13,931 nucleotides of DNA from JAGMXM01 sp964458325. GTDB taxonomy: Bacteria > Verrucomicrobiota > Verrucomicrobiia > Limisphaerales > UBA1319. The stretch lies in contig CAYWIM010000105.1 in assembly GCA_964458325.1 (NCBI GenBank), forward strand, positions 1 to 13,931, read 5' to 3'. The position numbers were made by a program, and so were the translations under genes. Below, one piece after another: positions 7,116 through 13,742 of this stretch. Each line of letters opens with the position of its first letter. Within the stretch, counting starts at the first letter, position 1. The notes beneath the pieces are model-generated. The model saw only the letters and a program-made list of their open reading frames with translations. It did not search any database and was not told the DNA's origin.

Positions 7116-7195
7116 CGCGCCCATCGTCATCCAGCGCTGGGGCGCGGGAACTTTCTGCTTTTCTGGCGGGCAGACTCGCGGCAGATTGGAGGCGC

Positions 7196-7198
7196 ATG
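7196..7198 (+). promoter_or_regulatory. Start codon of the EtfB-like gene with tightly spaced GGAGG
   Basis: GGAGG at 7188-7192 is the clearest ribosome-binding sequence inside the operon, although its 3-nt spacing to ATG 7196 is shorter than optimal. It decides the start against a longer open frame beginning at 6968, whose first 76 codons lie within the preceding gene. Confidence 0.5.
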
Positions 7199-8011
7199 AC
7201 AATCACAGGGTATACCATTGTGGTTTGTGGGGGCCTGGCGCCCGATCCTCTCCAGTCTCTGGAGCCCGCGATGGGTCCGGCGGGGCCGGGATTGAAGAAC
7301 GAGATGATGCTGCCGGTGGTGTTGGACCCGTGGGCCAGCCATGCCCTATATGAGGCGGCGCATCTGGCGGGGCGGATTCCGGGAAGCAAGGTCTGGCTGG
7401 TGACCTTGGGGCATCGCGGCAAGCTTCAGCAGATGATGATGACCGTGGCCCAGAAGGTCCCGTTCGAGCTGGTGGCCATCGAGGGCGCCGCGGGCGGGTT
7501 CACCGATCCGGCCGAGACAGCCGCAGCCTTGGCCGAGGCCATCCGGTCGATCCCCGGCCTCGACCCGGCGCGCCTGCTGGTCTGGGGCGGATGGGAGTCG
7601 GCCACGCGCGGAGCGGGGGTGACCATGGCGCTGGTGGGCGAGCACCTGGGGATCCAGGATCAGTTCCAAGGGGTGGACGAATTCAAGGTGCAGCCGGATG
7701 GATCGTTCCGGATCCTCGAGCGTGTCGAGGGCGGTCAGCATCAGGTCTCGGTCTGCGCCGGACCGCCGGTCCTGGCCGGGTGGGCGACCGGCAGCTTGCC
7801 CGAGCCCCGCAACAATCCCCAGATCGGCATGCAAAATATGCGCTCTGTCATGCCCGCCCTCCAGAAGGCTAAGACCGCCAAGGTCGGCGCCGAGGGGATC
7901 CGGTTCGACCGGATCACGCTGCCGCAACAGCAGCGCGCAACTCGGGTGGTGAAGGATATGACTCCGGACCAGATCGCAGACGAGATTATCGGCTGGATCC
8001 GCCAAAAGTAA
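7196..8011 (+). CDS. Electron transfer flavoprotein beta subunit, divergent (271 aa)
   Basis: This is the small subunit of the soluble heterodimeric ETF, which carries electrons from dehydrogenases to the ETF-quinone oxidoreductase encoded upstream. The fold is read from the N-terminal VVCGG...DP pattern, the LKNEMMLPVVLDPWASHALYEA region (residues about 31-52) corresponding to the conserved N-D-hxALEEA motif, and the C-terminal SLPEPRNNP...MPALQKAK segment matching the canonical N-EPRYP-LP-IMKAK. The cofactor loop, usually a D-G-D-T-A-Q-V-G-P or DDDCNQTG type, reads WESATRGAGVTMA (133-145), so neither the bifurcating nor the classical AMP/FAD motif is visible. I chose the ATG at 7196 because GGAGG lies just upstream (7188-7192) and family sequence begins there. 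The upstream in-frame extension would overlap the preceding gene. An 80-nt gap separates it from the fusion gene. Confidence 0.87.
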   Translation: MTITGYTIVVCGGLAPDPLQSLEPAMGPAGPGLKNEMMLPVVLDPWASHALYEAAHLAGRIPGSKVWLVTLGHRGKLQQMMMTVAQKVPFELVAIEGAAGGFTDPAETAAALAEAIRSIPGLDPARLLVWGGWESATRGAGVTMALVGEHLGIQDQFQGVDEFKVQPDGSFRILERVEGGQHQVSVCAGPPVLAGWATGSLPEPRNNPQIGMQNMRSVMPALQKAKTAKVGAEGIRFDRITLPQQQRATRVVKDMTPDQIADEIIGWIRQK

Positions 8012-8043
8012 GAGACGAGCTCGCTTCCACTATTCAGACCGCT

Positions 8044-9105
8044 ATGGATACGATTTTGCTTCTGCTGGACACCGAGCTGGATGGCGGCTTGACGCGAGCC
8101 GCCCGTGAGACCGTGACGGCCGGGCAGCAGATTGCGCGGGAAATGCCGGGTGCATCGCTGGTGGCGGGGCTGGTTGGAGGCCAGGTCCAGCTTGCAATCG
8201 AGCAGCTGGCATCGAGCGGAGCGGCCCGGTTGCTGGCGGTCGAAGGCCCTGCGTTCGGCCCGGCTCGGCATGCGACCGACGCGGCCGCCGCCACGGCCCT
8301 GATCCGATCTGCTCAGGCCAGCCTGGTGCTTGCCGCGGGGACATCGCGCTGGAGCCGCGCCCTGCCCGCCGCCGCGCATCGGTCCCAAGGTGTGATTGAC
8401 ACCCATGCGACCGGCTGGGCGATGGTGGATGGCTCGCTGGCGATCACGCGCTGGTATTACCGCCAGCGGATGGAGGCCCAACTGCGCCGGGCGCGGCGGC
8501 CGTGGCTGATCCTGTTCGATCCCGGTATTTTTTCGCCCTGGGAAGGCACGCCTGGTCCGGCTCAGGCCGGCCGCATCGAGGTCGATGCGGGTTCGGATCT
8601 GCAGCGGACCCGGGTGGAGGGCGTCCAGGCGCCGGCGGCGCAGACGCAGACCATTCGGCCCGATGCCGACCTGCTGCTGGTCGCCGGGGCAGGGTGGAGC
8701 AAGAAGCAGGCGGACGGCCGCGTGCATGCCCAGGAGGCGGAATCGCTGCTCCTGGATTTTCTCTCGAAGTCGAGGGCGTCGCTGGGCAGCAGCAAGTCCC
8801 TGGTCGACCTGAGCGGGGAAGGAGAGGCGGTGCTCTCTTTTTTGACTCATTTGAATCAAGTGGGACAGACCGGTTCGACACCGCGCCATCCGAAAGGGCT
8901 GGCCACCTGCTGCCATGGCGAGGAGCCCCACGTGGTGGGCTGGCTCTTCATCCACGAACGCCGCGCAATCAATCTCGATCCCAACTGCGGATGGGCTCGA
9001 GGCAAGGCCGATGTCCTGTATGTGGCGGACGCCTTCGCCGTGCTCGCGGCCGTCAATGCCCGGCTGGCGCAAGCCGGGCCATCAACGCCCGGCATGCCCG
9101 GGTGA
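8044..9105 (+). CDS. Electron transfer flavoprotein alpha subunit, divergent (353 aa)
   Basis: This is the large ETF subunit, whose C-terminal domain binds FAD. The family is recognised by QVGQTG (residues 272-277), His296 in HGEEPHVVGW (matching the FAD-contacting His in SGAIQHLAGM), and AINLDP with Asn310 (canonical AINKDP). It is strongly divergent elsewhere. The usual GRG Arg that stabilises the flavin is Ala216 in VAGAGWSKK, and the conserved PELYIAVG-like strand reads HPKGLATCCHG. The N-terminal ETF domain (about 1-200) is weakly recognisable, with AQASLVLAAGTSRWSRALPAA-like spacing typical of the family in shortened form. It follows etfB after 32 nt, the normal beta-alpha order, so the two surely pair. 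Changes in the flavin site could mean an altered redox potential or partner choice. No strong Shine-Dalgarno sequence is seen. Confidence 0.82.
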   Translation: MDTILLLLDTELDGGLTRAARETVTAGQQIAREMPGASLVAGLVGGQVQLAIEQLASSGAARLLAVEGPAFGPARHATDAAAATALIRSAQASLVLAAGTSRWSRALPAAAHRSQGVIDTHATGWAMVDGSLAITRWYYRQRMEAQLRRARRPWLILFDPGIFSPWEGTPGPAQAGRIEVDAGSDLQRTRVEGVQAPAAQTQTIRPDADLLLVAGAGWSKKQADGRVHAQEAESLLLDFLSKSRASLGSSKSLVDLSGEGEAVLSFLTHLNQVGQTGSTPRHPKGLATCCHGEEPHVVGWLFIHERRAINLDPNCGWARGKADVLYVADAFAVLAAVNARLAQAGPSTPGMPG

Positions 9106-9130
9106 AATCAACATCAACCCGTTATCCGAT

Positions 9131-9439
9131 ATGATCCCAGTGCACGTGCATGTCCGGGTGAAGCCCGAGTCCAGAGACGCCTTCATTCGGGCCACGATCG
9201 AGAACGCCGAGCAGAGCCGGCGGGAGCCGGGCGTGGCCCAGTTCGATGCCTATCAGCAGGCCGATGATCCGGATCAATTCCTGCTGGTCGAGGTTTACCG
9301 CGACGCGGCTGCCGTCGGCCAGCACAAGGAGACCGCCCATTACCGGAACTGGCGGGATGCGGTGGCGCCGATGATGGCGGAGCCTCGCCGCAGCCTGAAA
9401 TACACGCCGGTGGCGGTCCGGTCCGGCCTCGAGAGCTGA
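9131..9439 (+). CDS. ABM-domain protein, LsrG-like (102 aa)
   Basis: This small cytoplasmic ferredoxin-fold dimer belongs to the antibiotic biosynthesis monooxygenase superfamily. One domain fills the protein: an initial strand HVHVRVKPESRDAFIRA, an acidic helix, then FDAYQQADDPDQFLLVEVYR, and the motif QHKETAHYRNW near residues 65-76, where LsrG-type proteins have a similar HKxTxHY. LsrG isomerises a phosphorylated autoinducer-2 product, and other members are cofactor-free oxygenases or decarboxylases, so the reaction cannot be assigned. The start at 9131 is chosen because the domain begins there. The frame continues upstream into etfA, where it is only a shadow. It sits 25 nt after etfA and 6 nt before the alcohol dehydrogenase, so the two downstream genes are probably translationally coupled and may share a substrate. 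Confidence 0.82.
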   Translation: MIPVHVHVRVKPESRDAFIRATIENAEQSRREPGVAQFDAYQQADDPDQFLLVEVYRDAAAVGQHKETAHYRNWRDAVAPMMAEPRRSLKYTPVAVRSGLES

Positions 9440-9445
9440 GCGGCC

Positions 9446-10600
9446 ATGCAATTCGAGTTTGCGACGGCGGGCAGCATCCGGTTTGGCGCCGGGCGTCTGT
9501 CGGAGGCGGGGCCGACGGTTCGCACGTGGGGCCGGCGGGTCCTGGTCGTTGGAGGAAAGAACGCCGACCGATCGGCGGCGCTTCGGCGGTCGCTATCGGA
9601 GCTGGGCGTCGAGTGGCATCTCTATTCGGTGGCGGCGGAGCCAACGGTCGAGGCGGTCGAGGCGGGAGTGGCGCTGGCGCGCCAGGCGGAGTGCGAGGCG
9701 GTCGTCGCGATGGGGGGAGGGAGCGCCGTGGACGCGGGCAAGGCGATTGCCGGCCTGGCGGGCAATCCGGGCCATCTGCTCGATTACCTCGAGGTGGTGG
9801 GACGCGGGCAGCCGCTGGCGCAGCCCGGCCTTCCCTGTCTGGCAATACCGACCACGGCGGGCACCGGAGCCGAGGTCACCCGAAACGCGGTGCTGACGGT
9901 CCGGGATCGGGCGCAGAAGGCGAGCCTGCGCAGCCCCTGGCTGCTGCCCCGGATGGCGCTGGTGGATCCGGCGCTGACCTATGATCTGCCGCCGGAGGTG
10001 ACGGCCGCCACCGGCATGGACGCGCTCACCCAATTGATCGAGGCCTTTGTCAGCGTCCGGGCCAACCCGATCACCGACGCCTTTTGCCGGGAAGGATTGT
10101 CGCGGATGGCGGTCGCCTTGCGGCGAGCCCACGAGGATGGAACGGATGCGGCGGCGAGGGCGGACGTGGCGCTGGCCAGCCTGTTGAGCGGGCTGGCGCT
10201 GGCCAACGGAGGGTTGGGCGCGGTGCATGGCTTGGCCGCGCCTCTGGGAGGCGCCCATGCGATGGCGCACGGGGCCGTCTGCGCCGCCTTGCTGCCGGAG
10301 GTCATGGCCGCCAACCTGGCCGCCCTCGAGTCTCGAGCGCCCCATCACTTCGCCCGCGCGCGCTTTGACGAGATCGGCCGGCTCCTCTGCCGCCGGGCGG
10401 ACGCCAGCGCGGCCGAAGGCCTCGAGTGGGTGCGCGAGACCCGCCGCCGCCTTCGAATCCGCCCTCTCGGGGCGCTGGGATTCCCGGCGGAGGCCATCGA
10501 GGATGTCGCGCGCCGGGCCCTGTCGGCCAGCAGCATGAAGGGCAACCCGGCGCCCCTGACGCTGGCGGAGTTGACGGAAGTGCTGGCTCGGGCATTGTAG
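9446..10600 (+). CDS. Iron-type (group III) alcohol dehydrogenase (384 aa)
   Basis: This NAD(P)-dependent alcohol/aldehyde oxidoreductase belongs to the family of lactaldehyde reductase and maleylacetate reductase. The N-terminal nucleotide-binding domain carries GGGS (residues 90-93) with the following AVDAGKAIA. IPTTAGTGAEVT marks the domain junction. The metal site shows Asp192, His261 and His275, with the same 14-residue spacing of the two His as in FucO. The fourth ligand, normally His four residues after the Asp (GMDALTH), is Gln196 (GMDALTQLIEAF). This may weaken or change metal binding, or it may be a subfamily trait. The ATG is 6 nt after the ABM gene, without a strong ribosome site, which suggests coupling. 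Substrate unknown; with the ETF genes it probably oxidises or reduces a small hydroxy compound. Confidence 0.92.
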   Translation: MQFEFATAGSIRFGAGRLSEAGPTVRTWGRRVLVVGGKNADRSAALRRSLSELGVEWHLYSVAAEPTVEAVEAGVALARQAECEAVVAMGGGSAVDAGKAIAGLAGNPGHLLDYLEVVGRGQPLAQPGLPCLAIPTTAGTGAEVTRNAVLTVRDRAQKASLRSPWLLPRMALVDPALTYDLPPEVTAATGMDALTQLIEAFVSVRANPITDAFCREGLSRMAVALRRAHEDGTDAAARADVALASLLSGLALANGGLGAVHGLAAPLGGAHAMAHGAVCAALLPEVMAANLAALESRAPHHFARARFDEIGRLLCRRADASAAEGLEWVRETRRRLRIRPLGALGFPAEAIEDVARRALSASSMKGNPAPLTLAELTEVLARAL

Positions 10601-10627
10601 AGAGGGAACCGGCAAACGATCTCGAAC

Positions 10628-11914
10628 ATGAACAACTCGGCAAAACTGGAACTGGAGGGTCGGATCTACGAGCTGCCTATTGTGGTGGGCACCGAAGGGG
10701 AGCGGGCGGTGGACATCTCGCAGCTGCGCCAGCAGTCGGGCTGGATCACCCTGGACGAGGGCTATGGGAACACCGGGTCGTGCCGAAGCCATATCACGTT
10801 CATCGACGGCGAGAAGGGGATCCTGCGCTACCGCGGCGTGCCGATCGAGGAGCTCGCTGAGGCGTCGACCTTCGTCGAGACGGCGTTCCTGATCATCTAC
10901 GGGCAGCTGCCAACCCAGCGGGAGCTGCGCCGATTCTCCGAGCTGCTCACCCGGAGCGAGAACATCCACGAGGACATGAAGTACCATTTCGAGGGGTTCC
11001 CGTCGAACGCCCATCCGATGGCGATCCTCTCCTCGATGATCAACGCGGCCAGCTGTTTCTATCCCGAGCTGATGCGGGGGTACGATCCGGCGACGTTCGA
11101 GGCCCAGGCGGCCCGGCTCATCTCTCAGGTCCGGACCATCGCCGCGTTCGCGTACCGGAAGTCGCGCGGGATGCCGATCATCTATCCCAAGCCCTCCTTC
11201 AAATACACCGCCAACTTCCTCCACATGATGTTCTCGGATCCGTACGAGGATTACGATCTGAAGCCGGAGGTGGTGCGGGCGCTGGATCTGATCTTTCTGC
11301 TGCATGCCGACCACGAGCAGAACTGCTCGACGGCGACGGTGCGGTTCATCGCATCGAGCCAGGCGAACCTGTTCGCGAGCGCGGCGGCGGGGGTCTGCGC
11401 CTTGTGGGGCCCCCTCCACGGCGGCGCCAACCAGGCCGTGATCGAGATGCTCGAGCATATCCGCTCCACGGGCGATGACGGCTCGAAGTTCATCCAGGAG
11501 GTCAAGGACAAGAAGAGCGGCAAGCGCCTCATGGGCTTCGGGCATCGGGTCTACAAAAATTACGATCCCCGAGCCAAGATCATCAAGCGGAAGTGCGATG
11601 AGCTGCTCAGCGCTTTGAAGGTCGAGGATCCGCTGCTGGATATCGCCAAGCGCCTCGAGGAGACCGCGCTCCGGGATCCGTATTTCGTCGAGCGGCGGCT
11701 CTATCCCAACGTCGATTTCTACAGCGGCATCATCATGCGCGCCATCGGAATTCCGGTCGAGATGTTCACGGTCGTGTTCGCCATCGGCCGCATGCCTGGA
11801 TGGATCGCCAATTACCGCGAAATCAGCCTGGGCAGCGCGAGCCGGATCTATCGGCCGCGGCAGATCTACACCGGATCCAATCAGCGGCCTTATGTTCCGA
11901 TATCCGACCGGTGA
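10628..11914 (+). CDS. Citrate synthase, type II hexameric form (428 aa)
   Basis: It condenses acetyl-CoA and oxaloacetate to citrate at the entry of the TCA cycle, in the cytoplasm. The length and numbering follow the E. coli enzyme almost exactly. The catalytic residues His264 (GPLHGGAN), His306 (GFGHRVYKNYDPRA) and Asp363 (YPNVDFYSG) are all present, as is the oxaloacetate-binding His229 in LHADHEQN. The N-terminal domain before about residue 50 is the extra segment found in NADH-responsive gram-negative enzymes; whether this enzyme is allosteric cannot be read here. The C-terminal RPRQIYTG is conserved. It is the last gene of the plus-strand operon, 27 nt after the dehydrogenase. Its end overlaps the convergent HDAC-like gene by 25 nt. 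2-Methylcitrate synthase is less likely, given the absence of prp genes. Confidence 0.95.
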   Translation: MNNSAKLELEGRIYELPIVVGTEGERAVDISQLRQQSGWITLDEGYGNTGSCRSHITFIDGEKGILRYRGVPIEELAEASTFVETAFLIIYGQLPTQRELRRFSELLTRSENIHEDMKYHFEGFPSNAHPMAILSSMINAASCFYPELMRGYDPATFEAQAARLISQVRTIAAFAYRKSRGMPIIYPKPSFKYTANFLHMMFSDPYEDYDLKPEVVRALDLIFLLHADHEQNCSTATVRFIASSQANLFASAAAGVCALWGPLHGGANQAVIEMLEHIRSTGDDGSKFIQEVKDKKSGKRLMGFGHRVYKNYDPRAKIIKRKCDELLSALKVEDPLLDIAKRLEETALRDPYFVERRLYPNVDFYSGIIMRAIGIPVEMFTVVFAIGRMPGWIANYREISLGSASRIYRPRQIYTGSNQRPYVPISDR

Positions 11915-12819
11915 GCCGATCGGGGATCGGGCGCCCGGGGAGCCGCCTCGCTGGGCAAGGGCCAGCCGGCACAGCCCGCCAAGTAATGCCGGATCAGGTC
12001 CGGCAGATCCGCGCTGTAGCCGCCTTCGAGGATGCTGAAGAAGGGGCGGCGGATCTGGCGAAGAGAGCTGCCCAGCCAGAAGAAGTCCTCCGCTTCGAGC
12101 AGTTGATGGCCCAGCGGGTCCCCCCGGTAGGCGTCGAATCCGGCGGACACGGCAATCAACGCCGGATCGAACGCGGCGATCCGATCGAGGGCATCCTCGA
12201 GCGCATGGCGGTAGGTCGCGCGAGGGGTTCGATGCTCCTGCGGGAAATTGAGGCAGTTGCCGCGGCTTTGGCGTCCGGTGCCGGGATAGCCGGGGAACTC
12301 GTGGACGGAGCAGAACAGGCAGTCCGGGCGCTCGAACAGGATTTCTTCAGTGCCGTTCCCGTGGTGCACGTCAAAGTCCAGCACGGCAACCTTCGGCACG
12401 CTCGAGGTCAGCGCTTCCAGAACCGCGATGGCGAGGTTGTTCAGGTAGCAAAATCCCATGGACCGTTCGGGCGTGGCATGGTGGCCGGGCGGGCGGAGCA
12501 GGCTGAATGCCGGCTGCCCGGCCAGGGTCCGACGCATGGCCAGAATGGCGCCGCCGGCGGCCTGGAGCGCGTGCCGCTGGATGTCGGGATGAGATGGCGT
12601 ATCGCGATCGAACGGGACCGGCTCCTCGAGGCGCGCCAGCATCGACGCTTGATGGGCTCGAGCCGCCTGTGCAACGGACGCCAGGGACGCTGTTTCCCAG
12701 TCGAATGCCCCTTCCGGCTCCGCGCGCAATCGCGTGACCGCGCGCCGGACGCGCCCCGGCTTGTCCGGATGTCCGGGTGTGCGGTAATCGCAGCACGATT
12801 CGTGGGTGACGATCAGCAT
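11890..12819 (-). CDS. Histone-deacetylase-superfamily hydrolase (309 aa)
   Basis: This zinc-dependent amidohydrolase belongs to the arginase/deacetylase fold family that includes AcuC, acetylpolyamine amidohydrolases and bacterial class II-like deacetylases. The active site is complete: the charge-relay pair His113-His114 (RPPGHHA), zinc ligands Asp150 and His152 (DFDVHHGNGT), the third ligand Asp229 (GFDAYRGDPLG), and the transition-state Tyr268 (EGGYS). It probably removes acetyl groups from protein lysines, polyamines or another small amide. I chose the ATG at 12819 because family sequence (VTHESC..Y..GHPD.PGR) begins there. The open frame continues upstream but only as a shadow of the preceding gene. 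It starts 11 nt after the DUF3472 gene and so is probably cotranscribed. A weak ribosome site and convergence with citrate synthase are noted. Confidence 0.93.
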   Translation of the reverse strand: MLIVTHESCCDYRTPGHPDKPGRVRRAVTRLRAEPEGAFDWETASLASVAQAARAHQASMLARLEEPVPFDRDTPSHPDIQRHALQAAGGAILAMRRTLAGQPAFSLLRPPGHHATPERSMGFCYLNNLAIAVLEALTSSVPKVAVLDFDVHHGNGTEEILFERPDCLFCSVHEFPGYPGTGRQSRGNCLNFPQEHRTPRATYRHALEDALDRIAAFDPALIAVSAGFDAYRGDPLGHQLLEAEDFFWLGSSLRQIRRPFFSILEGGYSADLPDLIRHYLAGCAGWPLPSEAAPRAPDPRSAHRSDIGT

Positions 12820-12830
12820 GGGCCAGCAGG

Positions 12831-13691
12831 CTAAGGGTCTGGATCTTCCGGAAGGCCCGGCGGCTCGGGAGCGGGGCCCGGCAGCTCGATCAGGCTGCGC
12901 AAGGGGCGGCTGGCCTCGATCGATCCGCCCGTTGCCAGGTAAAACCAGCCGTCGGCTTGGCCCGCATCGATGTTGTCCTTGGATTCCCACGAGGCGTTCG
13001 AGGCCGTGAATCGCGCCTGCCGCAGCGGCAGCCATCGGGCGTCCGCCGTCCTCACGCTCCCCCGGCCGAACCGGGCGCGGCGCGTCTCGCCCACGCTGCG
13101 CACGTCCCGGCGGAAATCCTCGATGAAGGAGTAATAGCCGCGCAGGAGCGAGCCGGAGGCTCGAGTGCGGAAGGTCGCCAGCTTCTTCCAGGCGCCGGTG
13201 GCCGGCAGGAATAGCCAGCCCGTGTAGGCGGTGCGGTCGCTCTCGACGCGGGCCGCAACGGCAAACCGATTGGTCTGGCCGATCTTCCACGGGAAATCCC
13301 ACATGCATTGACCGCCGGTGCCTTCGCCGCCGAACCGCCGGATGCGGGTTCCTTCGCCCGCAAAAAGGACTTCGACGCGGTCCTCGGCTTTGACGGCGTT
13401 GGGATCGTCTCCCCCAGTGGGATCCCAGACCGAGAAGATCGCGACTTTCTCTTCCGGGCGGCGCAGTTGCTGGAGGCCAAAATAGCCCGTGTTCCAGCCG
13501 CAGGCCATGAAGTAGCTGCCGTTGACCGATTGCTCGATGATCATCTCGGTGTAGAACCATTCGCCCGGCTCCGCCGGGTAGCCGAGGTGCACGGAGCGCG
13601 CCGCGCGATAGGGGGCCGGAGATTCGGCGGCCGTTGCGCCCGCAATCCCCGCCGCCACCATGCTCGCCATCACCGCTCGAAACCACATCAT
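12831..13691 (-). CDS. Secreted DUF3472-domain protein (286 aa)
   Basis: The function of this family is unknown; it is often predicted to act on or bind carbohydrate-rich material, which I cannot verify here. The N-terminus MMWFRAVMASMVAAGIAGA is a typical signal peptide, with likely cleavage after ATAA (about residue 22), so the protein is exported. The DUF3472 core shows GSYFMACGWNTGYFGLQ, VAIFSVWDPT, GEGTGGQCMWDFPWK and FIEDFRRD, spaced through residues about 60-190. A final NIDAGQADGWFYLATGG precedes a Pro-rich tail. I chose the ATG at 13691 because the signal peptide starts there; the frame extends to 13850 over hairpin repeats and is unlikely to be translated. It is the first gene of the minus-strand pair with the HDAC-like gene. 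A palindrome overlaps its start codon. Confidence 0.85.
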   Translation of the reverse strand: MMWFRAVMASMVAAGIAGATAAESPAPYRAARSVHLGYPAEPGEWFYTEMIIEQSVNGSYFMACGWNTGYFGLQQLRRPEEKVAIFSVWDPTGGDDPNAVKAEDRVEVLFAGEGTRIRRFGGEGTGGQCMWDFPWKIGQTNRFAVAARVESDRTAYTGWLFLPATGAWKKLATFRTRASGSLLRGYYSFIEDFRRDVRSVGETRRARFGRGSVRTADARWLPLRQARFTASNASWESKDNIDAGQADGWFYLATGGSIEASRPLRSLIELPGPAPEPPGLPEDPDP

Positions 13692-13703
13692 AGGCTCGCC
13701 TAT
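13690..13703. promoter_or_regulatory. Palindrome over the DUF3472 start codon
   Basis: ATAGGCTCGCCTAT is a perfect inverted repeat with 6-bp arms and a 2-nt centre. It covers the first base of the ATG at 13691 and the position where a ribosome-binding site would lie. It could be an operator. As RNA its 2-nt loop is too tight unless the inner pair opens. No clear -35/-10 pair is visible upstream. Confidence 0.35.
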
Positions 13704-13742
13704 AGCAAAACCCGCGCGAGCTTGGCCAGCCCAATCGACCTC

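Noticed and set aside
6968..7195. Upstream extension of the EtfB-like gene
   Set aside because: It would lie mostly inside the preceding gene in another frame. Family sequence begins only at 7196, where GGAGG is present.
9593..11545. Long minus-strand open frame (650 codons) opposite the alcohol dehydrogenase and citrate synthase genes
   Set aside because: It is a shadow of two well-supported genes. The translation has low complexity and no recognisable motif.
11924..11937. GC-rich palindrome near the convergent gene ends as a terminator
   Set aside because: A CGGGCGCCCG palindrome is present but has no T-run on either side and lies inside the HDAC-like coding sequence.
12820..13734. N-terminal extension of the HDAC-like gene
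   Set aside because: The extension is a shadow of the DUF3472 gene. Deacetylase-like sequence begins at the ATG at 12819.
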